A DNA stretch of 64,000 nucleotides from Allobosea sp. 117 (GTDB lineage Bacteria > Pseudomonadota > Alphaproteobacteria > Rhizobiales > Xanthobacteraceae): assembly GCF_000702305.1 (NCBI RefSeq), contig NZ_JNLC01000010.1, positions 558,001-622,000 on the forward strand, given 5' to 3'. How positions within the stretch are numbered: the first letter of the stretch is position 1; every line of letters begins with the position of its first letter. Below, piece after piece: positions 35,850 through 44,734 of this stretch. Made by a program: the position numbers and the translations under genes. A model generated the notes under the pieces. The model was given only the letters and a program-made list of their open reading frames with translations, ran no database searches and had not been told where the DNA came from.

Positions 35850-38174
35850 ATGGAAGCGAACGCGCCCGCCCGCATCCCCGCCGCTTCCCGCAGCGCGGCG
35901 CGCGCGCCGCTGCCCGCGCCTCCGTCCGCCGACTATTCCAGTTTCCTGCACCGCGACGATGCCGGCCGCGCCGGCATGGACTTCGCGATCGAGGGCATCG
36001 ACTGCGCCGCCTGCATCGACGAGATCGAGGACACCGTCGAGGCGCTGCCGGGCGTCGAGACCGGGCGGCTGAACTATTCGAGCCACCGCCTGCATGTCGG
36101 CTGGCGCGCCGGCGCCGAGGTGCGCCCCGAGGCGGTGGTGGCCGCGCTGGCGCGGGCCGGCTATCGCGCCCACGCCTTCGAGCTGAACCGCGCCGAGGCG
36201 CTGGAGGCCGAGCGGGCGCGGCACCTGCTGCGCTGCCTCGCGGTGGCCGGCTTCGCGGCGATGAACATCATGCTGCTCTCGGTCTCGGTGTGGTCGGGCA
36301 ACATCACCGACATCACCCCCGAGACGCGCGACCTGTTCCACTGGGTCTCGGCGCTGATCGCGCTGCCGGCCTGCGCCTATGCCGGCCAGCCGTTTTTTAA
36401 CAGTGCCCTGCGGGCGCTGAAATCCCGCGCCCTCAACATGGACGTGCCGATCTCGCTCGGCGTGCTGCTGGCGCTCGGCATCTCGGTGTTCGAGACGCTG
36501 AACCACGCCGAGCACGCCTATTTCGATTCGGCGGTGATGCTGCTCTTCTTCCTGCTCACCGGCCGCTATCTCGACCACGCCATGCGCCGGCGTACCCGCG
36601 TCGAGGCCTCGAACCTCGCGGCGCTGAAGGCGGAGATCGCCTATCGCATCGAGGCGGATGGCGAGGTGGTGGCGGTGCCCGCGAGCGCCGTGCACCCCGG
36701 CGAGGTGGTGCTGGTGCGCGCCGGCGAACGGGTGCCGGTCGACGGCACGGTGCGGGCGGGCCGCGCCTCGGTCGACGAGAGCCTGATCACCGGCGAGACG
36801 CTGCCGCGACCCTTCGCGGCGGGCGACGTCGTCCATGCCGGCAGCCTCGTGCATGACGGGGCGCTGCAGATCGTCACCACCGCGGCCGGCACCGGAACCT
36901 TCCTCGACGAGATCGAGCGCCTTTTGGAGCGCGCTTCCACCGCCCGATCCGGCTATGTGCGGCTCGCTGACCGTGCCGCGCGGATGTATGCGCCCGTCGT
37001 GCACGCAACCGCGCTGCTGTCGCTGGTCGGCTGGCTGGTCGCCGGGGCCTCGCTGCACCAGGCAGTGCTGATCGCCGTTGCCGTGCTGATCATCACCTGC
37101 CCCTGCGCGCTGGCGCTCGCCGTGCCGGCGGTGCAGGTCGTGGCGTCCGGCGCGCTGATGCGGGCGGGCGTGCTGATCAATTCCGGCGACGCTCTGGAGC
37201 GTCTCGCCGATATCGACACCGTGGTGTTCGACAAGACCGGCACGCTGACCCTGCCCGAGCCGAGCCTTGCCAATGCCGAGGCGGTGCCGCCGGATCTACT
37301 CGACATCGCCGCTCGCCTCGCCGTTTCGAGCGCGCATCCGCTCGCCCGCGCCGTGCGCGCGGCGCGCCCGGAGGCGGTGCCTTATGACGAGGTTCGCGAG
37401 TTTCCCGGACAGGGCGTCGAGGCGCAGCTCGGCGCTATGACCGCGCGGCTCGGCAGCCCGGCCTTCTGTCTCGCCGACGATCTCGCGCAGCAGGCGCTGA
37501 CCGACGAAGCGATGGACGAGGCCTCTCTCGTCGCCGTGCGTTACGGCTCGCGCTGTGCCTTGCTGGTGGTGCGCCAGCGGCTGCGGCCGGACGCGGTGGA
37601 ACTTGTTACGCGGTTGCGCGCGGCCGGCAGGCACATCGCCATTCTCTCCGGCGACCGCGCCGCCGCCGTCGCGCCGATCGCCGTCGCGCTCGGCATTGGC
37701 GATTGGCAGGCGGGCGTCACGCCGGCCGGAAAGATCGCCGCGCTGGAGGCCTACAAGGCGGAGGGGCGCCGGGTCCTGATGGTCGGCGACGGCGTCAATG
37801 ACGCGCCCTCGCTGGCCGCCGCCTCCGTCTCCATGTCGCCGATCACCGCCGCCGAGGTGACGCAGGCGCAGGCCGACGCGGTGTTCCTCGGCGAGCGCCT
37901 CGCCCCGGTGGGCCGCGCGCTCGCCATCGCCGGCCGCGCCCGCGCGCTGATGCACCAGAACCTGTGGATCGCGGTTCTCTACAATCTCATCGCCGTGCCG
38001 CTGGCGATCGCCGGCTATGTCACGCCGCTGGTGGCGGCCCTCGCCATGTCCGGCTCCTCGGTGATCGTGACGCTGAATGCGCTGCGCGCCCGCCCGGCCG
38101 GCGGCGGGATGATGCCCGCCGCTCCGTCCGCCGATGCTGATGGTCCGCTTGCCGCGGAAGGAGCACCCGCATGA
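35850..38174 (+). CDS. ccoI: Copper-exporting P-type ATPase CcoI (FixI)
   Basis: 774-residue P1B-type ATPase supplying copper for cbb3 oxidase. An N-terminal HMA domain with CAAC (EGIDCAACIDEIEDTVEALPGV), eight membrane segments, the ion-path motif TCPCALALAVP, the phosphorylation motif DKTGTLT, and GDGVNDAPSLAAA. The Pro-rich 30-residue start is unusual but continuous. Seven bases after ccoH; its stop overlaps the ccoS start (ATGA). Confidence 0.95.
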   Translation: MEANAPARIPAASRSAARAPLPAPPSADYSSFLHRDDAGRAGMDFAIEGIDCAACIDEIEDTVEALPGVETGRLNYSSHRLHVGWRAGAEVRPEAVVAALARAGYRAHAFELNRAEALEAERARHLLRCLAVAGFAAMNIMLLSVSVWSGNITDITPETRDLFHWVSALIALPACAYAGQPFFNSALRALKSRALNMDVPISLGVLLALGISVFETLNHAEHAYFDSAVMLLFFLLTGRYLDHAMRRRTRVEASNLAALKAEIAYRIEADGEVVAVPASAVHPGEVVLVRAGERVPVDGTVRAGRASVDESLITGETLPRPFAAGDVVHAGSLVHDGALQIVTTAAGTGTFLDEIERLLERASTARSGYVRLADRAARMYAPVVHATALLSLVGWLVAGASLHQAVLIAVAVLIITCPCALALAVPAVQVVASGALMRAGVLINSGDALERLADIDTVVFDKTGTLTLPEPSLANAEAVPPDLLDIAARLAVSSAHPLARAVRAARPEAVPYDEVREFPGQGVEAQLGAMTARLGSPAFCLADDLAQQALTDEAMDEASLVAVRYGSRCALLVVRQRLRPDAVELVTRLRAAGRHIAILSGDRAAAVAPIAVALGIGDWQAGVTPAGKIAALEAYKAEGRRVLMVGDGVNDAPSLAAASVSMSPITAAEVTQAQADAVFLGERLAPVGRALAIAGRARALMHQNLWIAVLYNLIAVPLAIAGYVTPLVAALAMSGSSVIVTLNALRARPAGGGMMPAAPSADADGPLAAEGAPA

Positions 38175-38320
38175 CCGTGCTCGTCTATCTGCTGCCGATG
38201 GCGCTGCTGCTCGGGCTCTCCGGGCTCGCCGCCTTCCTGTGGTCGCTGCGCTCCGGCCAGTATGACGACATGGAGGGCGCGGCGCTCCGCGTGCTCAACG
38301 ACGATGATATGAAGGAGTGA
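38171..38320 (+). CDS. ccoS: cbb3 oxidase maturation protein CcoS
   Basis: 49-residue peptide with one transmembrane helix (YLLPMALLLGLSGLAAFLWSL) and the CcoS signature RSGQYDDMEGAALRVL. Overlaps the ccoI stop. Required for heme b/copper insertion into CcoN in studied species. Confidence 0.93.
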   Translation: MTVLVYLLPMALLLGLSGLAAFLWSLRSGQYDDMEGAALRVLNDDDMKE

Positions 38321-38327
38321 CGCCGCC

Positions 38328-39470
38328 ATGCTCGCCGAGGCGCGCCGCACTGCCGAGCTTCCCGACGCCGCCCGCGCCGGCCGGCTCGCCTGCGCCTGTC
38401 CGGAGGACGAGGCGCGGGTGCTGCGCCGCGCACCGGGCGAGGGGATGCTGCTCGGTGGCTTCGCGCTGGTGGTGCTGGCGCAGGCGCTGACGCTCGGCGC
38501 GCTGCCGCTGGCCGGCGCACTGCTCGCCGCGCGCCCCATGCAGGCGGCGTGGCCGATGACAGCCTTCCTGATCGGTGCGGCCCTCGCCAGCCTTCCCGCG
38601 AGCTTCCTGCTCGACGCCTTCGGCCGGCGCGCCGGCTTCGCGCTCGGCGCCGCGCTCGGCGTGGCGGGCGGGCTGCTCGCCGCCTATGGCCTCGTCGTCC
38701 GCGCCTTGCCGCTCCTGCTGATCGGGGCGCTGTGGCTCGGTGCTGCGCAGGGCTTCGGCCTGTTCTATCGCCATGCTGCCGCCTTCGGGGTGGGGGCGGT
38801 CGGCAGGGGAGGGGCCATCGGCCGGCTGGTCGCGGCCGGCGCGCTGGCCGGGCTGATTGGCCCGCTGGCGGCGGGCGCTGCCGAGGCCGCCTTCGCGCCC
38901 TATACGCTGGTCGGCACGCTCACCCTCGCCACGCTCGCCCAGCTCGGCGCGCTCGCCTTCGCGGTGGCGCTGCCGGAAGCGCGCTTCTCTCATGCGGACG
39001 TCGAAGCCGAGGTTGCAGCGCCGGTCCCGCTCGCTTGGCCTGCGCTGGTCCTGCCGACGCTGATTGGCGCGCTCGCCTGGGCCGCCATGACGGCGGCGAT
39101 GGTCGGCGCGCCGCTGGCGCTGGCCGAATGCGGCGTCGCCGTTGCCGGCATTACCGGTGTCGTCGCCTGGCATGTGGTAGCGATGTATGCGCCGGCGCTC
39201 ATCGGCGGCGCACTGGTGAACCGCGTCGGCGCCATCCCGCTCGCGATCGCGGGCGCCGTGCTCGCCGTCATCGCCGCCGTGCTCGCCCGCTATGCGGGAG
39301 AGGCGGTGCTGATCGGCGGTGCCTTCCTCGCGGTCGGCACCGGCTGGTCGTTGGCCCTCGTCGGCGCCACCGCGATGGTCCACCGCGCCGGCGCGCCTAC
39401 CCGCCTCCAACTCGGTCTCCACGACGCCCTGCTCTTCGCCGCCGCGCTCATAGGCGCGGTGCTGGTCTGA
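38328..39470 (+). CDS. CcoA-like MFS copper transporter
   Basis: 380-residue major facilitator with about 12 hydrophobic segments, seven bases after ccoS and clearly in the same operon. It carries MTAAM (Met254, Met258) and HVVAM (His282, Met286). In Rhodobacter CcoA the MxxxM and HxxxM copper motifs are separated by exactly the same 28 residues. An N-terminal cytosolic extension has CACP, another possible metal site. The context makes copper uptake for cbb3 oxidase the best reading. A general MFS exporter remains possible. The RLACACPEDEARVL tail before the first helix is unusual for the family as I know it. Confidence 0.8.
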   Translation: MLAEARRTAELPDAARAGRLACACPEDEARVLRRAPGEGMLLGGFALVVLAQALTLGALPLAGALLAARPMQAAWPMTAFLIGAALASLPASFLLDAFGRRAGFALGAALGVAGGLLAAYGLVVRALPLLLIGALWLGAAQGFGLFYRHAAAFGVGAVGRGGAIGRLVAAGALAGLIGPLAAGAAEAAFAPYTLVGTLTLATLAQLGALAFAVALPEARFSHADVEAEVAAPVPLAWPALVLPTLIGALAWAAMTAAMVGAPLALAECGVAVAGITGVVAWHVVAMYAPALIGGALVNRVGAIPLAIAGAVLAVIAAVLARYAGEAVLIGGAFLAVGTGWSLALVGATAMVHRAGAPTRLQLGLHDALLFAAALIGAVLV

Positions 39471-39509
39471 GGTCTCGCTGCTCAATCGCCGAGCGGGCTA
39501 TCGTCACCA

Positions 39510-39617
39510 CGTCAGCCTGAGGTGCCCGGCGCAGACGGGCCTCGAAGGATGGTCCTAGAGGAGGCGCAAAACGAGCATCCTTCGAGGCCGGCTGTCGCCG
39601 ACACCTCAGGATGACGG
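39510..39617. repeat. CCTCGAAGGAT-type dispersed inverted repeat, locus 2
   Basis: Starts CGTCAGCCTGAGGTGCCC and GGGCCTCGAAGGAT, ends GCATCCTTCGAGGCC and CACCTCAGGATGACGG. The two halves are inverted around about 25 bases. Same family as 25251-25355 and 44255-44362. It lies between the MFS gene and the TetR-controlled promoter. Confidence 0.88.
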
Positions 39618-39671
39618 CGTGCCCGGGAGGGCGAGGAGACGCAATGACGATGGCGGCATGCTGGATTGCCG

Positions 39672-39721
39672 TTGACACGACTCGCGCGCTGTTTTATGTG
39701 AGTGATCGTTCACTTACATAA
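39672..39721 (+). promoter_or_regulatory. Sigma70-type promoter with TetR operator
   Basis: TTGACA (39672-39677), 17 bases, then TATGTG as a weak -10. Over the -10 lies an inverted repeat: arm TTATGTGAGTGA (39694-39705), TCGT spacer, arm TCACTTACATAA (39710-39721), 11 of 12 positions matching. Length, symmetry and the GTGA...TCAC core are typical TetR-family operators. The cognate TetR gene is the last in the operon (43159), so autoregulation is likely. Confidence 0.8.
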
Positions 39722-39751
39722 GCCGCCATGGAGCGGCGAGGAAAGCGCCCG

Positions 39752-42700
39752 ATGTTCACCCGCCTGATGACCGCGCGACGCTTCGCGCCGCTGTTCTGGT
39801 GCCAGTTCTTCAGCGCCTTCAACGACAATTTCGTGAAGAACGCGCTCGCTCTGCTCATCCTCTACCAGCTCGGCGAGGAGCATGGCGGCGCCATGGTGAC
39901 GCTCGCCGGCGGCGTGTTCATCCTGCCCTTCTTCCTGTTCTCCAGCTTAGGGGGCGAGCTCGCCGACCGCTACGACAAGGCGCTGATCGCCCGCCGGCTG
40001 AAGTTCATCGAGATGTGGGTGGTGCTGCTGGCGAGTGCCGGCTTCGTGCTGCACTCCATCGAGATGCTGTTCGTCGGCCTGTTCCTGATGGGCACGCTCG
40101 GTGCGCTGTTCGGGCCGCTGAAATACGGCATCCTGCCCGACCAGCTCGCCAGGGACGAGCTCGTCGCCGGCAATGCGCTGGTCGAGACCGCGACCTTCCT
40201 CGCCATCCTCGCCGGCACGGTGTTCGGCGGCATCGCGGTGGCGGAGGCGGGCGGCTGGGCGGTCGCCGCGCTTACCTTCGGCTTCGGCATCATCTCGTGG
40301 ATCTCGGCGCGGCTTATCCCGCCGACCGGCGAGCGCGCTCCCGACCTCAGGATCGACCCGAACATCGCGCGCGGCACGGCGGCGCTGCTGCGCGAGCTCA
40401 AGGCCAACCGCGCCACCTGGGTCGGCTCGCTGATCGTCTCCTGGTTCTGGCTGGTCGGTGCGGTGATCCTGTCCCTGCTGCCGACGCTGGTGAAGGAGGA
40501 CATCGGCGGCTCGGAGAGCGTCGTGACGCTGTTCCTCGCCCTTTTCACCATCGGCGTCGCGATCGGTTCGACGCTGGCGGCGAAGCTCTCGGAGGGCCGC
40601 ATCATCCTCGCTCTGGTGCCCTTCGCCGGCGTGATGATGGGCGTGTTCGCCATCTATCTCGGCGGCGTGATGGGCACTGCCACCCCTCCGGCTGCGCCGG
40701 TCGGCTGGTACGAGGTGCTGACCTCGGGGCTCGGCGCGCACGCGCTCATCGGCCTCACCGGCCTCGCGGCGGCGGGCGGCATGTTCGTCGTGCCCACCTT
40801 CGCCTATGTGCAGGCGGAGGCCGGCGAGGACCGCCGCGCCCGCGTCATCGCCGGCAACAACGTGCTGAACGCCGCCTTCATGGTGGTCGGCGCGGTGATC
40901 ATCGCGGCGCTGCAGATGGTGGGCTTCGGCGCCCCGGGGCTGCTTGCCGTCATCGGCGGCGCCTGCATCGTGGTGGCACTGCTGGTCGGGCACGCCTTCC
41001 AGGGCCATGTCCTGCGCGATCTCATCCGCCTCGTCTTCCGCGTCGCCTTCCGCGTCGAGGTGACCGGCGCCGAGCATCTGAAGGCGGCCGGCCCGCGCAC
41101 CGTCGTCGCCATCAACCATGTGAGCTTCCTCGACGCGCCGCTGGTGATGGCGCTGCTCGACAACGACCCGATCTTCGCGGTCGATTCCGGCATCGCCCAG
41201 CGCTGGTGGGTGAGGCCGTTCCTGAAGCTGGTGCGCGCCTTCCCGCTCGACCCGACGAGACCGCTGGCGACCCGCGATCTCATCAAGCTGGTGAAGGACG
41301 GCGAGCAGCTGGTGATCTTCCCGGAGGGGCGCATCACCGTCACCGGCTCGATCATGAAGATCTATGACGGCTCGGCCCTCATCGCCGACAAGTCGGATGC
41401 GCAGGTCGTTCCCGTACGCATCGAGGGGCTGGAGCAGACCTATTTCTCGCGCCTCTCGCCGGACCAGACGCGCAAGCGCCTGTTCCCCAAGGTGCGCGTC
41501 ACCATCCTGCCGCCGACCCGGCTGGAGGTCGATCCGGAGCTGTTCGGCCGCAAGCGCCGTCAGGCCGCCGGCGCCGCGCTCTACGACGTGATGAGCGACC
41601 TCGTCTTCGAGACCAGCCACACCGACCGCACGCTCTACCAGGCGGTCGACGAGACCGCGACGCGGCTCGGCCGCAGCCGGGTGATCGTCGAGGATCCGCT
41701 CGGCACCCAGCTCAGCTACCGCAAGCTGCTGATGGGCGCGACCGTGCTCGGCGAGAAGCTGGCGCATGAGACGCAGGAGGGCGAGACCGTCGGCGTGCTG
41801 CTGCCCAACGCCGCCGGCATCGCCGTCGTGCTGCTCGGCCTCATCCGCCACGGCCGCATTCCGGCGATGCTCAACTACACCGCCGGCAGTGCCAATCTGG
41901 TCGCCGCCTGCAAGCTGGCGCAGGTGAAGACCATCATCGCAAGCAAGACCTTCATCGAGAAGGCGCGGCTGGAGGACGAGGTCGCCGCCCTCGGCCAGCA
42001 CGCCCGCATCCTGATGACGGAGGACATCCGCGCCGGCATCGGCACCATGGACAAGGCGAAGGCGCTGTTCGCCGGCAAGCCGGTCGCCGCCGATCCGGAC
42101 AGCCCGGCGATCGTGCTGTTCACCTCCGGCTCGGAGGGCACGCCGAAGGGCGTCGTGCTCTCGCACCGGAACCTCTTGTCGAACGTCGCGCAGATTGCCG
42201 CCCGCATCGACTTCTCGCCGGCCGACATCGTCTTCAACGTGCTGCCGGTGTTCCATTCCTTCGGGCTCACCGGTGGGCTGGTGCTGCCGCTGGTCTCCGG
42301 CACCAAGACCTATCTCTACCCCTCGCCGCTGCACTACCGGATCATCCCGGAGCTGGTCTACGGCACCAACGCCACCGCCATCTTCGGCACCGACACCTTC
42401 CTCGCCGGCTATGCCCGCACCGCCAACCCCTACGACTTCCGCTCGCTGCGCTTCGTCGTCGCCGGCGCCGAGCCGGTGAAGGCCGAGACCCGCAAGGTGT
42501 GGATGGAGAAGTTCGGCCACCGCATCCTCGAGGGCTACGGCGTCACCGAATGCTCGCCGGTGGTGGCGGTGAACACGCCGATGTTTAACCGCGCCGGCAC
42601 GGTCGGCCGGCTGCTGCCCGGCATCGCGCATCGCCTCGATCCGGTGCCCGGCATCGAGGAGGGCGGCCGTCTCGTGGTGCGCGGCCCCAACGTGATGCGC

Positions 42701-43162
42701 GGCTATCTGCGCGCCGAGGCGCCGGGCACCATCGAGCCGGCCGAGGACGGCTGGTACGACACCGGCGACATCGTCGCCATCGACGCCGACGGCTTCGTCG
42801 CCATCCGCGGGCGCGCCAAGCGCTTCGCCAAGGTGGCCGGCGAGATGGTCTCGCTCGCCGCGGTCGACGCCATGGTGGCAACGCTGCGTCCCGACGCCGC
42901 CCATGTCACCGTCGCGGTGCCGGACGCCAAGAAGGGCGAGCGGCTGATCCTGATGACCACCGCCAGCGATCTGACGCGCGCGGCGCTGCAGGCGCATGGC
43001 CGCGAGCTCGGCGCCACCGAGCTGATGATCCCGGCCGAGATCCTGCCGATGGACGCGCTGCCGCTGCTCGGCTCCGGCAAGGTCGACTTCATGGCGGCGC
43101 GCCGGCTGGCGCTGGAGGCGCTCGCCGCCCGCGCCACCGTGGCGGCGGGGAGCACCGCATGA
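39752..43162 (+). CDS. Trifunctional MFS / PlsC acyltransferase / acyl-(ACP) ligase (Aas-like)
   Basis: 1136 residues, three domains. Residues about 1-410: LplT-like MFS transporter (FWCQFFSAFNDNFVKNALALLIL). About 430-620: PlsC-type acyltransferase with NHVSFLDAPLV and FPEGRITVTG. About 640-1130: AMP-forming ligase with LFTSGSEGTPKGVVLSHRN and GYGVTECSPVVAVN, WYDTGDIVAID. Together these import lysophospholipid and re-acylate it. The ATG at 39752 has GAGGAAAG upstream; the ATG at 39728 has no ribosome site and would start inside the operator region's leader. Its stop overlaps the tetR start. Confidence 0.93.
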   Translation: MFTRLMTARRFAPLFWCQFFSAFNDNFVKNALALLILYQLGEEHGGAMVTLAGGVFILPFFLFSSLGGELADRYDKALIARRLKFIEMWVVLLASAGFVLHSIEMLFVGLFLMGTLGALFGPLKYGILPDQLARDELVAGNALVETATFLAILAGTVFGGIAVAEAGGWAVAALTFGFGIISWISARLIPPTGERAPDLRIDPNIARGTAALLRELKANRATWVGSLIVSWFWLVGAVILSLLPTLVKEDIGGSESVVTLFLALFTIGVAIGSTLAAKLSEGRIILALVPFAGVMMGVFAIYLGGVMGTATPPAAPVGWYEVLTSGLGAHALIGLTGLAAAGGMFVVPTFAYVQAEAGEDRRARVIAGNNVLNAAFMVVGAVIIAALQMVGFGAPGLLAVIGGACIVVALLVGHAFQGHVLRDLIRLVFRVAFRVEVTGAEHLKAAGPRTVVAINHVSFLDAPLVMALLDNDPIFAVDSGIAQRWWVRPFLKLVRAFPLDPTRPLATRDLIKLVKDGEQLVIFPEGRITVTGSIMKIYDGSALIADKSDAQVVPVRIEGLEQTYFSRLSPDQTRKRLFPKVRVTILPPTRLEVDPELFGRKRRQAAGAALYDVMSDLVFETSHTDRTLYQAVDETATRLGRSRVIVEDPLGTQLSYRKLLMGATVLGEKLAHETQEGETVGVLLPNAAGIAVVLLGLIRHGRIPAMLNYTAGSANLVAACKLAQVKTIIASKTFIEKARLEDEVAALGQHARILMTEDIRAGIGTMDKAKALFAGKPVAADPDSPAIVLFTSGSEGTPKGVVLSHRNLLSNVAQIAARIDFSPADIVFNVLPVFHSFGLTGGLVLPLVSGTKTYLYPSPLHYRIIPELVYGTNATAIFGTDTFLAGYARTANPYDFRSLRFVVAGAEPVKAETRKVWMEKFGHRILEGYGVTECSPVVAVNTPMFNRAGTVGRLLPGIAHRLDPVPGIEEGGRLVVRGPNVMRGYLRAEAPGTIEPAEDGWYDTGDIVAIDADGFVAIRGRAKRFAKVAGEMVSLAAVDAMVATLRPDAAHVTVAVPDAKKGERLILMTTASDLTRAALQAHGRELGATELMIPAEILPMDALPLLGSGKVDFMAARRLALEALAARATVAAGSTA

Positions 43163-43794
43163 GCGCGGCGGCACCGAAAGCGCGGCGCGGGCGCGACGGC
43201 GCCGAGACCCGCGCGCGCATCGAGCAGGAGGCGCTGCGCCTCTTCGCCGAGAAGGGCGTCGACGGCACCTCGGTGCGCGACATCGCCCAGGCGGTCGGCG
43301 TGGCGGAAGGGGCGCTCTACCGGCATTTCGCCTCCAAGGAGGCGCTGGCGCGCGACATCTTCCTCGCCCGCTATGCCGAGCTCGCGGCCGCCATCGGCGC
43401 CATCACGGCGCAGGTGCCGGACCTCGCCGGCCGCGTGCGCGCGCTGGTCGCCCACGCCTGCGCGCTGTTCGACGCCGAGCCGGCGCTGTTCGCCTATCTG
43501 CTCGTCACCCAGCACGACCACCTCACCGCGGTGGCGGCCGACCCCTCGGCCAATGTGGCGGAGGCGATCGCCGCGATGATGCGCGAGGCGATGGAGAAGG
43601 GCGAATTGCCGGCGCAGGACGTCTCGCTCGCAGCCGCGCTGGCGCTCGGCGCGGTGGTGCAGCCGGCAGTGTTCGTGCTCTATGGCCGCCTGCCGGCGCC
43701 GCTCGCCGCCTATGCCGGCCGCATCGCCGAGGCGGTGCTGGCCGCGCTCGGCGCCCGGGACGTCACAGCGGCAGGCTGCGCCGGTACTGAATGA
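43159..43794 (+). CDS. TetR/AcrR-family transcriptional regulator
   Basis: 211 residues. N-terminal helix-turn-helix: TRARIEQEALRLFAEKGVDGTSVRDIAQAVGVAEGALYRHFASKEALARDIF. The ligand-binding domain follows (LLVTQHDHLTAVAADP). It overlaps the stop of the trifunctional enzyme by four bases and is the likely ligand-responsive repressor of that operon, probably sensing an acyl compound. Its 3' end overlaps the converging GNAT gene by 32 bases. Confidence 0.92.
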   Translation: MSAAAPKARRGRDGAETRARIEQEALRLFAEKGVDGTSVRDIAQAVGVAEGALYRHFASKEALARDIFLARYAELAAAIGAITAQVPDLAGRVRALVAHACALFDAEPALFAYLLVTQHDHLTAVAADPSANVAEAIAAMMREAMEKGELPAQDVSLAAALALGAVVQPAVFVLYGRLPAPLAAYAGRIAEAVLAALGARDVTAAGCAGTE

Positions 43795-44221
43795 AGCCGG
43801 AACGCTGGGCGACCTGCTCGTAGAGCCGGATCGCGGTCTCGTTGCTCTCGTGCGTCAGCCAGTAGACGCGGGCGCAGCCCTTTCGCTGCGCCTCGACATA
43901 GACATGCTGGATGAGCTTTCGCGCGATGCCGCCGCCGCGGGCTTCCGGCGACACGAACAGGTCCTGCAGGTAGCAATAGTCGCCCTCGGTCCAGGTCGAG
44001 CGGTGGAAGATGTGGTGCGCCAGCCCGACCGCCTCGCCGTCGCGCCATGCCAGCGTGCCGTGCATCGGTTCGACGGGGTCGAGCAGGCGGGAGAAGGTCA
44101 GCTCCGAGACCCGCGCCGGAATGTCGACCTTGTAGAACGCCTGATAGCCACGCCACAGCGGCAGCCATGCCTCATGGTCGCTCGCGGCGAGCGGGCGCAG
44201 CTCGATGGTGGCGTCGGTCAT
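43763..44221 (-). CDS. GNAT-family N-acetyltransferase
   Basis: 152 residues. Acetyl-CoA-binding region LQDLFVSPEARGGGIARKLIQHVYVEAQRKGC with the RGGGIA variant of the R/Q-x-x-G-x-G/A motif, then VYWLTHESNETAIRLYEQVAQRSGFIQYRR. Substrate unknown. The start at 44221 removes an in-frame extension that crosses a repeat element. Confidence 0.85.
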   Translation of the reverse strand: MTDATIELRPLAASDHEAWLPLWRGYQAFYKVDIPARVSELTFSRLLDPVEPMHGTLAWRDGEAVGLAHHIFHRSTWTEGDYCYLQDLFVSPEARGGGIARKLIQHVYVEAQRKGCARVYWLTHESNETAIRLYEQVAQRSGFIQYRRSLPL

Positions 44222-44254
44222 TGGAGGTCTGCTCCGTAGGGCCTTTTCCGACGA

Positions 44255-44362
44255 CGTCATCCTGAGGTGCCCGGCGTAGCCGGGCCTCGAAGGATGCCGT
44301 CCGGGTGCACCAATCCGACATCCTTCGAGGCTCGACCTTCGGAAGAGCACCTCGGGATGACG
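44255..44362. repeat. CCTCGAAGGAT-type dispersed inverted repeat, locus 3
   Basis: CGTCATCCTGAGGTGCCC...GGGCCTCGAAGGATG and CATCCTTCGAGGCTC...CACCTCGGGATGACG as inverted halves. It lies between ybaB and the GNAT gene, both on the minus strand. Confidence 0.88.
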
Positions 44363-44401
44363 TTGTCTTGCCGCCGCTTCCCGCGATCGAGGTCGACCAC
44401 C

Positions 44402-44722
44402 TCAGAACAGCTTCAGCCCCGGCGGGATGGGCAGGCCGGCGGTGAGCGCCTGCGTCTTCTCCTGGATCACCCGCTCACCACGCGCACGCGCCTCGGCATG
44501 GGCGGCGATGATGAGGTCCTCCAGCATCTCGCCCTCGTCCGGGTTGAGCAGCGTCGGGTCGATGAAGAGCTTCCTCAGCGCGCCCTTGGCGGTGAGCGTC
44601 ACCTTCACCATGTCGCCGCCGGCGGCGCCCTCGACCTCGGTGTCCTCCAGCTCCTGCTGGAGTTGCTCCATCTTGGCCTGCATCTCCTTCACCTTCGACA
44701 TCATGCCGAGCAGGTCTTTCAT
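44402..44722 (-). CDS. YbaB/EbfC nucleoid-associated protein
   Basis: 106 residues. MKDLLGMMSKVKEMQAKMEQLQQELEDTEVEG, TLTAKGALRKLFIDPTLL and LIIAAHAEARARGERVIQEK are the family blocks. Twelve bases after dnaX in the classic dnaX-ybaB arrangement; recR, often third, is absent here. Confidence 0.94.
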   Translation of the reverse strand: MKDLLGMMSKVKEMQAKMEQLQQELEDTEVEGAAGGDMVKVTLTAKGALRKLFIDPTLLNPDEGEMLEDLIIAAHAEARARGERVIQEKTQALTAGLPIPPGLKLF

Positions 44723-44734
44723 GGATCGCTCTCC

